Assembly (NCBI RefSeq): GCF_902498185.1
Contig: NZ_CABVIX010000008.1
Coordinates: 62,001 to 126,000 of the forward strand
Direction of reading: 5' to 3'
DNA: 64,000 nucleotides
From: Pseudomonas fluorescens
GTDB taxonomy: Bacteria; Pseudomonadota; Gammaproteobacteria; Pseudomonadales; Pseudomonadaceae
Under the pieces are notes generated by a model that worked only from the letters and a program-made list of their open reading frames with translations, had not been told where the DNA came from and ran no database searches. Shown piece after piece: positions 56,245 to 64,000 of this stretch. Both the position numbers and the translations under genes were made by a program. How positions within the stretch are numbered: position 1 is the stretch's first letter; the number at the start of each line of letters is the position of its first letter.

Positions 56245-56283
56245 GGATTACGACATGTAATCCCCAGGCATAACCCTTATGCC
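56245..56283 (-). promoter_or_regulatory. Two inverted repeats upstream of the HTH gene
   Basis: GGATTAC-N5-GTAATCC (56245-56263) and GGCATAA-CCC-TTATGCC (56267-56283) both have perfect seven-base arms. They lie 18-56 bases upstream of the HTH start, over or next to the AT-rich ATTATATTACC that could be the promoter. Autoregulation by the HTH protein is the simplest reading. Confidence 0.5.
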
Positions 56284-56327
56284 AATTATATTACCAAGCG
56301 CAGGAGTCTGTGCGGATCAGGTCTTTC

Positions 56328-56768
56328 TCATTCGCCACGTTGCTCCAGGCGCAGTTCCTCGGGAGTGGCAGGCAGGCGCTCTACCACGCGCAGCCGCTCC
56401 GGTGCCTGACGGTCACGCCAGGCCTTGAAACGCGCCAGTTCATCGGCAACGGTCTTGAGCACCCAGCCCAGCACTGCGATGTCATCTAGAAAACCGACAC
56501 CCAGCAGCCAGTCGGGAATGGCATCGAGCGGGCTTACGAAATACAGCAGACCGGCCACGATGGTGATCAGCGCCTTGGGGCTGATGGCGCGATATTCACC
56601 ACGCCACCAGGCCAGGCAGAGCGACTGCAGCAGGCGTACATCGTCGCGCAATTGACCCAGGCGCGGACCCTTGCGCGCCACAGCGAACAGCAGTGCCGGC
56701 AAACGTCCCCGGCTGAGCAGGCGCTCGGCCAGAGGCAGAAAACGGGCAAAATTCCAGGGAGCGCTCAT
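56328..56768 (-). CDS. YkvA family (DUF1232) membrane protein
   Basis: A 146-residue protein with the DUF1232 core: LITIVAGLLYFVSPLDAIPDWLLGVGFLDDIAVLGWVL, a helix hairpin around the invariant SPLDAIPD. Function unknown. ATG 56768 behind GGAGG. Two inverted DnaA boxes lie 27-57 bases upstream of its start. Confidence 0.85.
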   Translation of the reverse strand: MSAPWNFARFLPLAERLLSRGRLPALLFAVARKGPRLGQLRDDVRLLQSLCLAWWRGEYRAISPKALITIVAGLLYFVSPLDAIPDWLLGVGFLDDIAVLGWVLKTVADELARFKAWRDRQAPERLRVVERLPATPEELRLEQRGE

Positions 56769-56794
56769 GGAACCTCCACAGCAGAAATGACGGA

Positions 56795-56825
56795 AAGGTT
56801 ATCCACATTTATTGTGGATAACCTT
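56795..56825. promoter_or_regulatory. Inverted pair of consensus DnaA boxes
   Basis: TTATCCACA (56799-56807) and its reverse complement TGTGGATAA (56813-56821) are both exact consensus DnaA boxes, five bases apart, inside a 13-bp inverted repeat (56795-56807 and 56813-56825). It lies upstream of the YkvA gene. The hairpin could also be an RNA structure in its leader. Confidence 0.6.
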
Positions 56826-57010
56826 GTGAACAGAGCCGGCTTCACAGGCGCGCGGTGCCCGCCCGGCAAGGGGCGCACCCGAATCGGGCGTTTTTTACAC
56901 ACTTGTTTCAGCCCCGCAAACGTTTTGCGCCTTGCGTCCCAGGACGACGGCTGCCTTGTTGAGACAGTGCCCGGCCTGAAGCGTTCGCGTCGAGCTGCCT
57001 GCATGAACGA

Positions 57011-57036
57011 CAACGCCCCGTCGAGACGGGGCGTTG
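57011..57036 (-). terminator. Stem-loop after the FKBP gene
   Basis: A perfect 12-bp stem CAACGCCCCGTC with its complement around GA lies 18 bases after the FKBP stop. The following sequence has only scattered T residues (TCGTTCATGC). Confidence 0.7.
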
Positions 57037-57053
57037 CAGGTCCAGCGAATGCC

Positions 57054-57830
57054 TTACTGAGCCGGAGCTTCGGCAGGCGATTGCGCAGGTGCCTCGGCAG
57101 GCGCTGGTGCCTGAGGTGCATCGCCTTGCGGAGCGTTCATGTCCTTGATGCCCAGCAGTTCCAGGTCGAAGACCAGGACCGAGTTGGCGGGAATCAGCGG
57201 GCTTGGGCTCTGGGCGCCGTAGGCCAGTTCAGCCGGGATGTACAGTTTGTATTTCTCGCCGACGTGCATCAGTTGCAGGCCTTCGACCCAGCCTGGGATC
57301 ACGCCGCTGACAGGCAGGTCGATCGGGCTGCCGCGCTCGACGGAGCTGTCGAACACCTTGCCATCGGTCAGCTTGCCTTCGTAGTGAACAGTGACTACGT
57401 CGGTTGGCTTGGGCTGCGGACCGTCGGCCTTTTTCACGACCTCGTACTGCAAGCCAGAGGCGGTAGTGACGACACCGGCCTTCTTGGCGTTTTCTTCGAG
57501 GAATTTCTTGCCAGCGGTGGCGGCTTCTTCGCTTTGCTTGGTCAGACGCTCTTCGGCACGTTTCTGCAGCGCGGCGAAGGCTTCGACCAGCTCTTCGTCC
57601 TTGAGCTTCTGCTCTTTCTTGCCGACAGCGTCCTCGATGCCCAGCGCTACCGCTTTCGAATCAAGGTCGTCCATGCCTTCCTGAGCCAGGCTCTTGCCCA
57701 TGTTCAGGCCGATACCGTAGGAGGCTTTCTGTGCCGGAGTCTTCAGCTCGACGCTGCTGGTCTGCGAGTCGCAACCCGCCAGTACCAGGCTAACCAGGGC
57801 AACCGCAGCCGCCAAACGATGCTGTTTCAT
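57054..57830 (-). CDS. FKBP-type peptidyl-prolyl isomerase lipoprotein
   Basis: A 258-residue FkpA/Mip-like protein. Lipobox LAGC with C20, an N-terminal dimerisation domain (about 30-140) and the FKBP domain with VHYEGKLTDGKVFDSS, VIPGWVEGLQLM, LAYGAQ and VFDLELL. A proline/alanine-rich tail (APAPAEAPAQSPAEAPAQ) extends the C-terminus. It assists folding in the periplasm while attached to a membrane. ATG at 57830 behind AAGGAA. Confidence 0.9.
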   Translation of the reverse strand: MKQHRLAAAVALVSLVLAGCDSQTSSVELKTPAQKASYGIGLNMGKSLAQEGMDDLDSKAVALGIEDAVGKKEQKLKDEELVEAFAALQKRAEERLTKQSEEAATAGKKFLEENAKKAGVVTTASGLQYEVVKKADGPQPKPTDVVTVHYEGKLTDGKVFDSSVERGSPIDLPVSGVIPGWVEGLQLMHVGEKYKLYIPAELAYGAQSPSPLIPANSVLVFDLELLGIKDMNAPQGDAPQAPAPAEAPAQSPAEAPAQ

Positions 57831-58029
57831 GCTATTTCCTTGTTCATGCGCCATAGGGGCAATCGGGGTAAAGCCGCGAGCTTAGCAGGCGGCCATGACC
57901 AATGGCTACCGGGATAAGAGCGGGTCGGGAGCCAGAAGTTCAGCAGATGAAATCCTGTTCATCCAGTGAGGGGGCCAGCACGGCCCGTTGGCGAACCCAA
58001 AAACAAGTGCCCCTGCCAAGCAGCTGGCC

Positions 58030-58962
58030 TCAGGGATAAACCCCGTCCCGATACTCCCCCGCCACTTCCCTCAACACCTGACATACCCACTGGGCCGGGA
58101 CTCCCTGCCCCACCGCCGCATTGCTGCAGATGCCCACCGACCCACCTGGCTCGCGCACCCCCAGGTCAACCTCGCACAATCCTCCCTGCCCCAGGTCGAT
58201 CAATACCGCATCACGCGGCGCGACCCACACCGCATCGCTGCCCAGCACATAGCGCCGACTCAACGCCAGCGACAAGGTTTCCAGACGCTGGGCCGGGAGT
58301 TGGATGCCGCACTGCACGAACAGGCTGTCGGCATGCTGTCGAATCGTCGTGCCCGCGAGGGGCAGCACCAGCGGATAGTCCGCGACCCGCTGACGCTCCA
58401 GCGGCTGGCGCTCGAGCAAGGGATGCCCGGGACGTACAACCAACGTCATGGATTCACTGTACAGGTGCTCGAAGGACAGGCCTTGGATCTGCGGGCTGTC
58501 GGTCATGCGGCCCACTACCAGTTCCAGCTCACCCAAGTGCAGTTGCCCCAGCAGGTGGGCGCTGGCTCCCGTGACCACGCTGACCACCAGGGACGCATGG
58601 CGCTGGTGCAGGCGGCACAGCACCTCGGGCATCAACAGGCCTTCGACCGTCGACAGCACGCCAATGCGCACCTGCGTGGGCAAGCCCGCCTCGCCGCGCA
58701 GGCTGCTTACACCTTCACGCAGGGCTTGCACACTGGGACCGGCATAGCGCAAGAAACGCACACCGGCAGGGGTCAGCTCGACGCCGGTGCGGGTGCGCTC
58801 GAACAGCCGCGCCTGAAGCAGGGTTTCCAGCTCCTTGAGGGTCTTGGAAATCGCCGGCTGGCTGATTGCGAGGATGTCGCCAGCCCTGGCCAGGCTGCCC
58901 TGCCGGGCAATCTCCAGAAAGCACAGCAGGTGGCGAAACTTGATACGGGTGTCGAGGTTCAT
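58030..58962 (-). CDS. LysR-type regulator, PcaQ-like
   Basis: A 310-residue LysR regulator. The HTH is FLEIARQGSLARAGDILAISQPAISKTLKELE (residues about 15-46), followed by the effector domain. The opening MNLDTRIKFRHLLCFLEIA is that of PcaQ-type proteins, which control protocatechuate genes; no pca genes are in this window, so a different target is possible. It stands alone, 71 bases after nirD in the same direction. Confidence 0.75.
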   Translation of the reverse strand: MNLDTRIKFRHLLCFLEIARQGSLARAGDILAISQPAISKTLKELETLLQARLFERTRTGVELTPAGVRFLRYAGPSVQALREGVSSLRGEAGLPTQVRIGVLSTVEGLLMPEVLCRLHQRHASLVVSVVTGASAHLLGQLHLGELELVVGRMTDSPQIQGLSFEHLYSESMTLVVRPGHPLLERQPLERQRVADYPLVLPLAGTTIRQHADSLFVQCGIQLPAQRLETLSLALSRRYVLGSDAVWVAPRDAVLIDLGQGGLCEVDLGVREPGGSVGICSNAAVGQGVPAQWVCQVLREVAGEYRDGVYP

Positions 58963-59033
58963 GGGTCAGGCTTGCCGGCGATCAGCGTAGGAACCCGGCA
59001 TTCTCTGTCCTGACGATGATCCCAGGCAAGCCG

Positions 59034-59396
59034 TCAGCCCACCGCCAGTTCGACCTGCTGCCCATTGACCCGCACCGGCCACACCTGCAATTCCTGCTGC
59101 GGGTCCTCAAGGCATCGCCCGTCGCTCAGGCTGAAATGCTGCTTGTACAGCGGCGCCGCGACCACCAGCTCACCCTGAAGGCTGCCCACCAGCCCGCGGC
59201 CGATGACATTCGCACCCGAGCGCGGGTCGCGGTTGTCGATGGCGTACAGCGATTGCTGCTCGCCCGGCAGGTAGAACAGCGCGACCTGCGTGCCATCGAG
59301 CCAGACCACCACGCCGGAATCGGCGACCAGGTCCTGCTGGCGGCATACCTGGCGCCATTGCGGTTTGCGGGCTACAGCGGTGTTGGAGAGATTCAT
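59034..59396 (-). CDS. nirD: Assimilatory nitrite reductase small subunit NirD
   Basis: A 120-residue Rieske-like NirD; WRQVCRQQDLVADSGVVVWLDG and the LYKQHFSLSDGRCLED segment are typical. As in other NirD proteins the iron-sulfur ligands of true Rieske proteins are absent. ATG overlaps the nirB stop (ATGA), so the subunits are made together. Confidence 0.93.
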   Translation of the reverse strand: MNLSNTAVARKPQWRQVCRQQDLVADSGVVVWLDGTQVALFYLPGEQQSLYAIDNRDPRSGANVIGRGLVGSLQGELVVAAPLYKQHFSLSDGRCLEDPQQELQVWPVRVNGQQVELAVG

Positions 59397-61954
59397 CAGA
59401 CAGCCTCCTCGGTGGTTGCGATCAGGTGCAGGGGTGTGGCAGTCAGGGGCCGGCGCTGGCCACGTTCACGGACGAAATGCACGTCTGGATCGCTGCGCTG
59501 GTCGTTGACGAAGGTGCGGAAGCGCTTGAGTTTCTCGGGGTCCTTCAGCGCATTGGCCCACTCGCATTCGTAGCGGTCGACCACGTGCTGCATCTGCGCT
59601 TCGAGCTCGTCGCCAAGGCCCAGGCTGTCTTCCAGGATCACCTGCTTGAGGTAGTCCAGGCCGCCTTCCAGGCCCTCGCGCCAGACCGAGGTGCGCTGCA
59701 GTTTGTCGGCGGTGCGGATGTAGAACATCAATACCCGGTCGATGATGCGGATCAGGCTTTCATCATCCAGGTCGGTGGCGAACAGTTCGGCATGACGTGG
59801 GCGCATGCCGCCGTTGCCACAGACATAGAGGTTCCAGCCTTTTTCGGTGGCGATCACCCCGATATCCTTGCTCTGTGCCTCGGCACACTCGCGGGTGCAG
59901 CCAGACACGGCGAACTTGAGCTTGTGCGGCGCCCGCAGGCCCTTGTAGCGGTCTTCGATGGCCAGGGCCATGGCAACGCTGTCCTGCACGCCAAAGCGGC
60001 ACCAGGTACTGCCCACGCAGGATTTCACCGTGCGGGTCGACTTGCCGTAGGCATGGCCGGTTTCGAAGCCTGCTTCGATCAGCTCGCCCCAGATCAGTGG
60101 CAACTCGTGCAACTGGGCGCCAAACAGGTCGATGCGCTGCCCTCCAGTGATCTTGGTGTAGAGGTCGTACTTCTTCGCCACCTGGCCGATCACGATGAGC
60201 TTGTCCGGGGTGATCTCACCCCCCGGAATCCGCGGCACCACCGAATAGGTGCCATTTTTCTGCATGTTCGCCATGAAGGTATCGTTGGTGTCCTGCAGCG
60301 GCACCAGCGAGGCATCCATCACCGGCTGGTTCCAGCAGGACGCGAGGATGTTGCCGACGGTCGGCTTGCAGATGGCGCAGCCAACGTGGCCCTTGCCATG
60401 GCGGGCGAGCAGATCGGCGAAGGTGTGAATGCCCTCGACGCGGACCAGGGCGTACAGCTCTTGGCGGGTGTAGGCAAAATGCTCGCACAGGCTCTTGTCG
60501 ACGGTGACGCCCCGGGCGGTCAGTTCGTGTTCGAAGACCTGCTTGAGCAAGGCCGCGCAGCCTCCGCAGCCGGTAGCCGCCTTGGTGCAGCCCTTGACCG
60601 CGGCAAGATCGCCGCAGCCGCTGTCGATGGCTGCGCAGACCGCGCCCTTGCTGACGTTGTGGCAGGAACAGATGGTTGCGCTATCAGGCAGTGCGTCGGC
60701 CCCGAGGGTCGGAGCGCCACCACCTTGGGGCAGGATCAGTGCCGCTGGATCTGCTGGCAGCTTGATGCCGTTCTGGGCGTACTGCAGCAGCGTGTCGTAA
60801 TAGCTGTTGTCGCCGACCAGCACCGCGCCTAGCACGTGCTTGCCGCTGGCATCGACCACCAGGCGGCGGTAGGACGCGTTGGCTTCGTCGATGAAGCGAT
60901 AGCTGCGCGAGCCTGGCGTAGCACCATGGGCATCGCCGATGGAGCCGACGTCGACGCCGAGCAGCTTGAGCTTGGTCGACATGTCGGCGCCAGTGAAAGC
61001 CGTGGCCGTTTCGCCCATCAACAAGGCGGCGAGGTTGCGGGCCATGCTGTAGCCGGGCGCTACCAGGCCGAACACGCTGCCGTTCCAGGAGGCGCATTCG
61101 CCAACGGCATAGATGTTCCTGTCGCTGGTGCGGCAGTCGCCATCGATCACCATGCCGCCACGGGCAGCGATTTCCAGGCCGCTGCTGCGGCCCAGGGCAT
61201 CCTGCGGACGGATGCCGGCGGAGAACACGATCAGGTCGGTTTCAAGGTGCTCGCCGCCGTCGAAATTCATGCGGTAGCGGTAGTCTTCGCCTGCACCGAT
61301 CGACTGGGTGGCGCGCGACAGGTGCACCCCCACGCCCAAGGCTTCGATCTGCGCACGCAGGGCGGCGCCGCCTTCGCCATCGAGCTGCACCGGCATCAGC
61401 CGCGGGGCGAATTCGACCACGTGCGCTTCAAGGCCCAGGGACTTGAGCGCGTTGGCCGCTTCCAGGCCGAGCAGGCCGCCACCGACTACCACGCCGCGGC
61501 GGGCATCACTTGCTGCGGCGCGGATGCCATCAAGGTCGTCGAGGGTGCGATAGACCAGGCGCGCGTTGCCGCTGGAGCCTTCGATCGGGGGCACGAAGGG
61601 GTAGGAGCCGGTCGCCAGGATCAATTGGTCATAGGCGTAGCGGCCTTCCGGGGTAACTACCTCGCGGCGTTCGCGGTCGATTTCGATGACGGCTTCGCCC
61701 AGATGCAGGTGCACGCCGTTTGCGTCGTAGAAACCGGGCTCGCACATGGCCAGGGCCTCGGCGTCGCTGCCGCCGAAGTACTCGGACAGGTGCACGCGGT
61801 CGTAGGCGCGCTGGCGCTCCTCGCCGAAGATGCGCAGTTCGAAGCGCGCCAGGGCGCCCCGTTCGATGAGCTGTTCGACACAGTGGTGGCCGACCATGCC
61901 GTTGCCGACGATGATCAGTTTCTGGCGCTGCAGGCCTTTGGCAATTGCGTTCAT
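59396..61954 (-). CDS. nirB: NADH-dependent nitrite reductase large subunit NirB
   Basis: An 852-residue assimilatory nitrite reductase. In order: FAD domain with VGNGMVGHHC, NAD-binding part with VVVGGGLLGLEAANAL, a BFD-like [2Fe-2S] domain with CSCHNVSKGAV and GCGGC, and the sirohaem/[4Fe-4S] domain with VGSTWCRFG and SGCTRECAE...VCGNGG. It reduces nitrite to ammonium in the cytoplasm. ATG at 61954 (MNAIAKG) with GAGGACC upstream. A strong terminator hairpin stands 22 bases before the start. Confidence 0.95.
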   Translation of the reverse strand: MNAIAKGLQRQKLIIVGNGMVGHHCVEQLIERGALARFELRIFGEERQRAYDRVHLSEYFGGSDAEALAMCEPGFYDANGVHLHLGEAVIEIDRERREVVTPEGRYAYDQLILATGSYPFVPPIEGSSGNARLVYRTLDDLDGIRAAASDARRGVVVGGGLLGLEAANALKSLGLEAHVVEFAPRLMPVQLDGEGGAALRAQIEALGVGVHLSRATQSIGAGEDYRYRMNFDGGEHLETDLIVFSAGIRPQDALGRSSGLEIAARGGMVIDGDCRTSDRNIYAVGECASWNGSVFGLVAPGYSMARNLAALLMGETATAFTGADMSTKLKLLGVDVGSIGDAHGATPGSRSYRFIDEANASYRRLVVDASGKHVLGAVLVGDNSYYDTLLQYAQNGIKLPADPAALILPQGGGAPTLGADALPDSATICSCHNVSKGAVCAAIDSGCGDLAAVKGCTKAATGCGGCAALLKQVFEHELTARGVTVDKSLCEHFAYTRQELYALVRVEGIHTFADLLARHGKGHVGCAICKPTVGNILASCWNQPVMDASLVPLQDTNDTFMANMQKNGTYSVVPRIPGGEITPDKLIVIGQVAKKYDLYTKITGGQRIDLFGAQLHELPLIWGELIEAGFETGHAYGKSTRTVKSCVGSTWCRFGVQDSVAMALAIEDRYKGLRAPHKLKFAVSGCTRECAEAQSKDIGVIATEKGWNLYVCGNGGMRPRHAELFATDLDDESLIRIIDRVLMFYIRTADKLQRTSVWREGLEGGLDYLKQVILEDSLGLGDELEAQMQHVVDRYECEWANALKDPEKLKRFRTFVNDQRSDPDVHFVRERGQRRPLTATPLHLIATTEEAV

Positions 61955-61976
61955 GGGCGGTCCTCGATCACGGTGC

Positions 61977-62009
61977 AAAAAAAAACGCCTGGAGCCGAAG
62001 CTCCAGGCG
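61977..62009 (-). terminator. Strong intrinsic terminator in the nirB leader
   Basis: On the minus strand: a perfect 10-bp stem CGCCTGGAGC/GCTCCAGGCG closed by a C(UUCG)G tetraloop, followed by nine T residues. The T tract ends 22 bases before the nirB ATG. It may end nitrate reductase transcription, but its position in the nirB leader makes regulated termination likely. Confidence 0.9.
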
Positions 62010-62252
62010 CCTTTGCCTGGTGTTCATCATGTTATGGGCCCGGTTGTCGATCGACGTTGACCGGCGGGGCCGTTGTGGAAAGGGTTAAAGCAGGGAGCGT
62101 GCCAGTTTCCAGTTTGCAGTGGCTGAGACTGGACCTGTGGGAGGCCAACGGCATTTCAGGTCCACAGGTACCGAGGTATCCCAGCAAAACGCTGCAGCAT
62201 CACCGCCGATTTGACCCAGGCTGGTGCAAGGCGTCTCTTATTGGGGCAGTTT
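62010..62252 (-). promoter_or_regulatory. nasA-nirB intergenic region (leader and promoter candidate)
   Basis: This gap holds, on the minus strand, an 8-bp hairpin-capable pair ACCTGTGG/CCACAGGT and a CAGT/ACTG pair further on. No clear sigma-54 or sigma-70 boxes and no confident NasT (ANTAR) double-hairpin could be assigned by eye. Any separate nirB promoter must be here. Confidence 0.35.
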
Positions 62253-64000
62253 TCAGTAGACATCGCGCTGGTAGCGCTTGGCCTTGCCGAGCTCGGCGAC
62301 ATACGCGGCGGCGGCCTCGGCACTCATCCCGCCGTGCTCGGCCACGACCTGGCGCAATGCGGCGTCGACGTCCTTGGCCATGCGCTCGGCATCACCACAC
62401 ACATAGAAATACGCCCCCTCCTCCAGCCACTGCCAAAGCTGGGCGCCTTGCTCCAGCATGCGCTGCTGGACATAGATCTTCTGCGCCTGATCGCGGGAAA
62501 ACGCGGTGTCCAGGCGCAGGTGCCCGCTGGCCTGCCAGGCCTGCAACTGATCCTGGTAATAGAAGTCGCAAGCCTCGCGTTGCTCACCGAAGAACAACCA
62601 GTTATTCCCGGCCGCCCCGCGCGCTTCGCGCTCTTCAAGAAACGCACGAAACGGCGCAATGCCGGTACCAGGGCCCACCATGATCACCGGCACGTTGTCG
62701 TCCTCGGGCAAGCGAAAATGCTTCGACGGCTGCGGGAAGATCGCCACGCGCAGTTCGCCGGCGCGGTCGGCCAGGAAGGTCGAGGACACGCCCTTGCGCT
62801 GCCCGTAACGCACCGTCGATACGGTCAGGTGCACCTGCCCCGGATGCGCCTTGGGGCTGGAGCTGATCGAATAGAGCCGCGGCTGCAGGGGCTTGAGCAG
62901 CCTGAGCCACGTGGCGAGCGGCAATGCTTGTGGAAACTCGCGCAGCACATCGGCCAGCTGACGGCCCCACAGCCAAGCCTTGAGCTCGGCCTTGTGCTCG
63001 GGCTGCAGCAGTCGGCGCAGGTCGGCGGCGTTGGGATGCTGGCTGAACGCTTCGAGCTGCGGGGTGGTGATGCGGGCGATCTCCAGGTGCGCTTCGAACG
63101 CCATGGCCAATGGCATCGCAGGCAGGTCCTTGAGCTCGACCAACGCCTGGCCGTCGAGCTGCATCAGGCCGAGCAGCTCCTGCACCAGGGATGGACAGTT
63201 GCGTGGCCACACACCAAGGGCGTCGCCAGCTTCATAGCTGAAATCGCTGCCGGACAAGTCGAATACCAGCTGGCGGGTTTCCTTGCTCGCGCCGGGGGCG
63301 TTGAGCAGACGATTCTCCAGCAACGACGCGTGCCAGGGCTGGTGCTTGCTGCAGGCCGGGGCGGCGGGCGTGACTGCACCAGGCGCTGCCTCGGCCAGCG
63401 GTACCCGCACCTGGCCGAGCGCCGCCACCAGCGCATCCAGCCACTGATCGAACGCTTCATCGAAGTCAGGCTCGCACTCGACCCGCTGCAACAGGCGCTG
63501 CCCACCCAGTTCGGCGAGGCGCTGGTCGAGGCGCCGGCCAAAGCCGCAGAACTGGTCGTAGCTGGAATCACCCAGTGCCAGCACCGCGTACGGCAAGTCG
63601 CTGCAGTGGCTGGTCTCCTCGCCTTGCAACGCTTGCCAGAACGCCGCGCCGCTATCGGGGGCGTCGCCATCGCCGAAGGTGCTGGCGATCAGCAACACGC
63701 TGGCCGCGCCTCGCAACTGGCGCGGACTGACCGCCTCCATGCAACTGAGCTCCACCGCCAGGCCCGAGTCACGAAGACGCTGGGCGCAGCGTTGGGCCAG
63801 GGCTTCGCCGTTGCCGGTCTGGGAAGCCCAGAGGATGCGATGTGGCGCCTGCGCCGGGGTTTCCGCGAGCGTGTGCGGCTGGGCCAGCAGACCCGCCAGC
63901 AGGCCGTCGACGAACAGGCGGCTGCTCGGGGCGAAGGGCGCACTGGCAGGCAGGCTCGGCACGCCCGTGCAACGCGCCTCGGCCTGTGCCAGTCCAAGCA
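62253..64000 (-). CDS. Assimilatory nitrate reductase/CysJ-like flavoprotein, flavoprotein end (cut by window)
   Basis: The frame is open from base 64000 with no stop, so the protein continues outside the window. The visible 581 residues are a flavodoxin domain (ILWASQTGNGEALAQ, STFGDGDAP, LALGDSSYDQFCG), an FAD domain (RLYSISSSPKAHPG), and the NADPH domain (GPGTGIAPFRAFLEER), ending RDVY as in CysJ. In P. putida-group strains this module is fused to a molybdopterin nitrate reductase; the location next to nirBD supports this. A GTG at 63962 could start a stand-alone protein, but the upstream in-frame residues (LAQAEARCTG) look like a domain linker. Confidence 0.8.
   Translation of the reverse strand, partial: LGLAQAEARCTGVPSLPASAPFAPSSRLFVDGLLAGLLAQPHTLAETPAQAPHRILWASQTGNGEALAQRCAQRLRDSGLAVELSCMEAVSPRQLRGAASVLLIASTFGDGDAPDSGAAFWQALQGEETSHCSDLPYAVLALGDSSYDQFCGFGRRLDQRLAELGGQRLLQRVECEPDFDEAFDQWLDALVAALGQVRVPLAEAAPGAVTPAAPACSKHQPWHASLLENRLLNAPGASKETRQLVFDLSGSDFSYEAGDALGVWPRNCPSLVQELLGLMQLDGQALVELKDLPAMPLAMAFEAHLEIARITTPQLEAFSQHPNAADLRRLLQPEHKAELKAWLWGRQLADVLREFPQALPLATWLRLLKPLQPRLYSISSSPKAHPGQVHLTVSTVRYGQRKGVSSTFLADRAGELRVAIFPQPSKHFRLPEDDNVPVIMVGPGTGIAPFRAFLEEREARGAAGNNWLFFGEQREACDFYYQDQLQAWQASGHLRLDTAFSRDQAQKIYVQQRMLEQGAQLWQWLEEGAYFYVCGDAERMAKDVDAALRQVVAEHGGMSAEAAAAYVAELGKAKRYQRDVY

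Noticed and set aside
62010..62252. Specific ANTAR (NasT) double-hairpin target in the nirB leader
   Set aside because: I could not find two adjacent stems with six-base loops having A at position 1 and G at 4; only the terminator itself is well supported.

Overview
The window is a GC-rich stretch of bacterial chromosome that reads as a Pseudomonas of the P. putida group. The evidence is gene content and order: yciK-undA-rbdA-ABC exporter-dsbA-trhO-bolA-fumC2, the NAGGN osmoprotectant operon, yheU-rsmI, yjcH-actP-betX, lpxL/minCDE-rluA-apeB, prc-EAL/CBS/GGDEF, and a nirBD nitrate-assimilation block. This order matches from memory what is known of P. putida and P. aeruginosa; no database search was run. 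No rRNA, tRNA, insertion sequence, prophage or CRISPR array was seen.

Layout. 1-8.8 kb: end of mupP, yciK, then a minus-strand run of undA (1-undecene synthase), the dual c-di-GMP protein RbdA, an ABC exporter, a DsbA-like protein, TrhO, BolA and a DUF2059 protein. 9-15 kb: fumarase C, an EamA permease, polyphosphate:AMP phosphotransferase and MnmC. 15-20 kb: the three-gene NAGGN operon. 20-22 kb: YheU, an RsmI-type CsrA protein, YnfA, an SDR and a 50-aa DUF3309 protein. 22.2-29.8 kb: the most accessory-looking block, an alpha (CS1/CFA-I class) chaperone-usher fimbria cluster whose last two genes are a BvgA-like response regulator and a BvgS-like phosphorelay kinase without periplasmic sensor domains. 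30-33 kb: acetate permease and betaine-binding protein. 33-37.5 kb: a GH17-type glucan enzyme, an alpha/beta hydrolase and an MlaA-like protein with no lipobox. 37.5-45 kb: lpxL, minCDE, rluA, apeB and an MscS-type channel. 45-50.4 kb: an ABC importer operon that also encodes an alkaline-phosphatase-superfamily enzyme and a HAD phosphatase. 50.4-58 kb: quinone oxidoreductase, Prc protease, an EAL-CBS-GGDEF protein, a small HTH two-gene module, a YkvA protein and an FKBP lipoprotein. 58-64 kb: a PcaQ-like LysR regulator, nirD, nirB, and the flavoprotein end of an assimilatory nitrate reductase that runs off the window.

The points most worth a second look are: (1) the fimbria/BvgAS-like cluster with the same palindrome in two of its intergenic regions; (2) a strong intrinsic terminator only 22 nt before nirB, which suggests leader attenuation; (3) two inverted consensus DnaA boxes upstream of the YkvA gene; (4) the HTH module with two clean inverted repeats in front of it; (5) the ABC importer/phosphohydrolase operon of unknown substrate; and (6) the MlaA-like protein without a lipid-anchoring cysteine.
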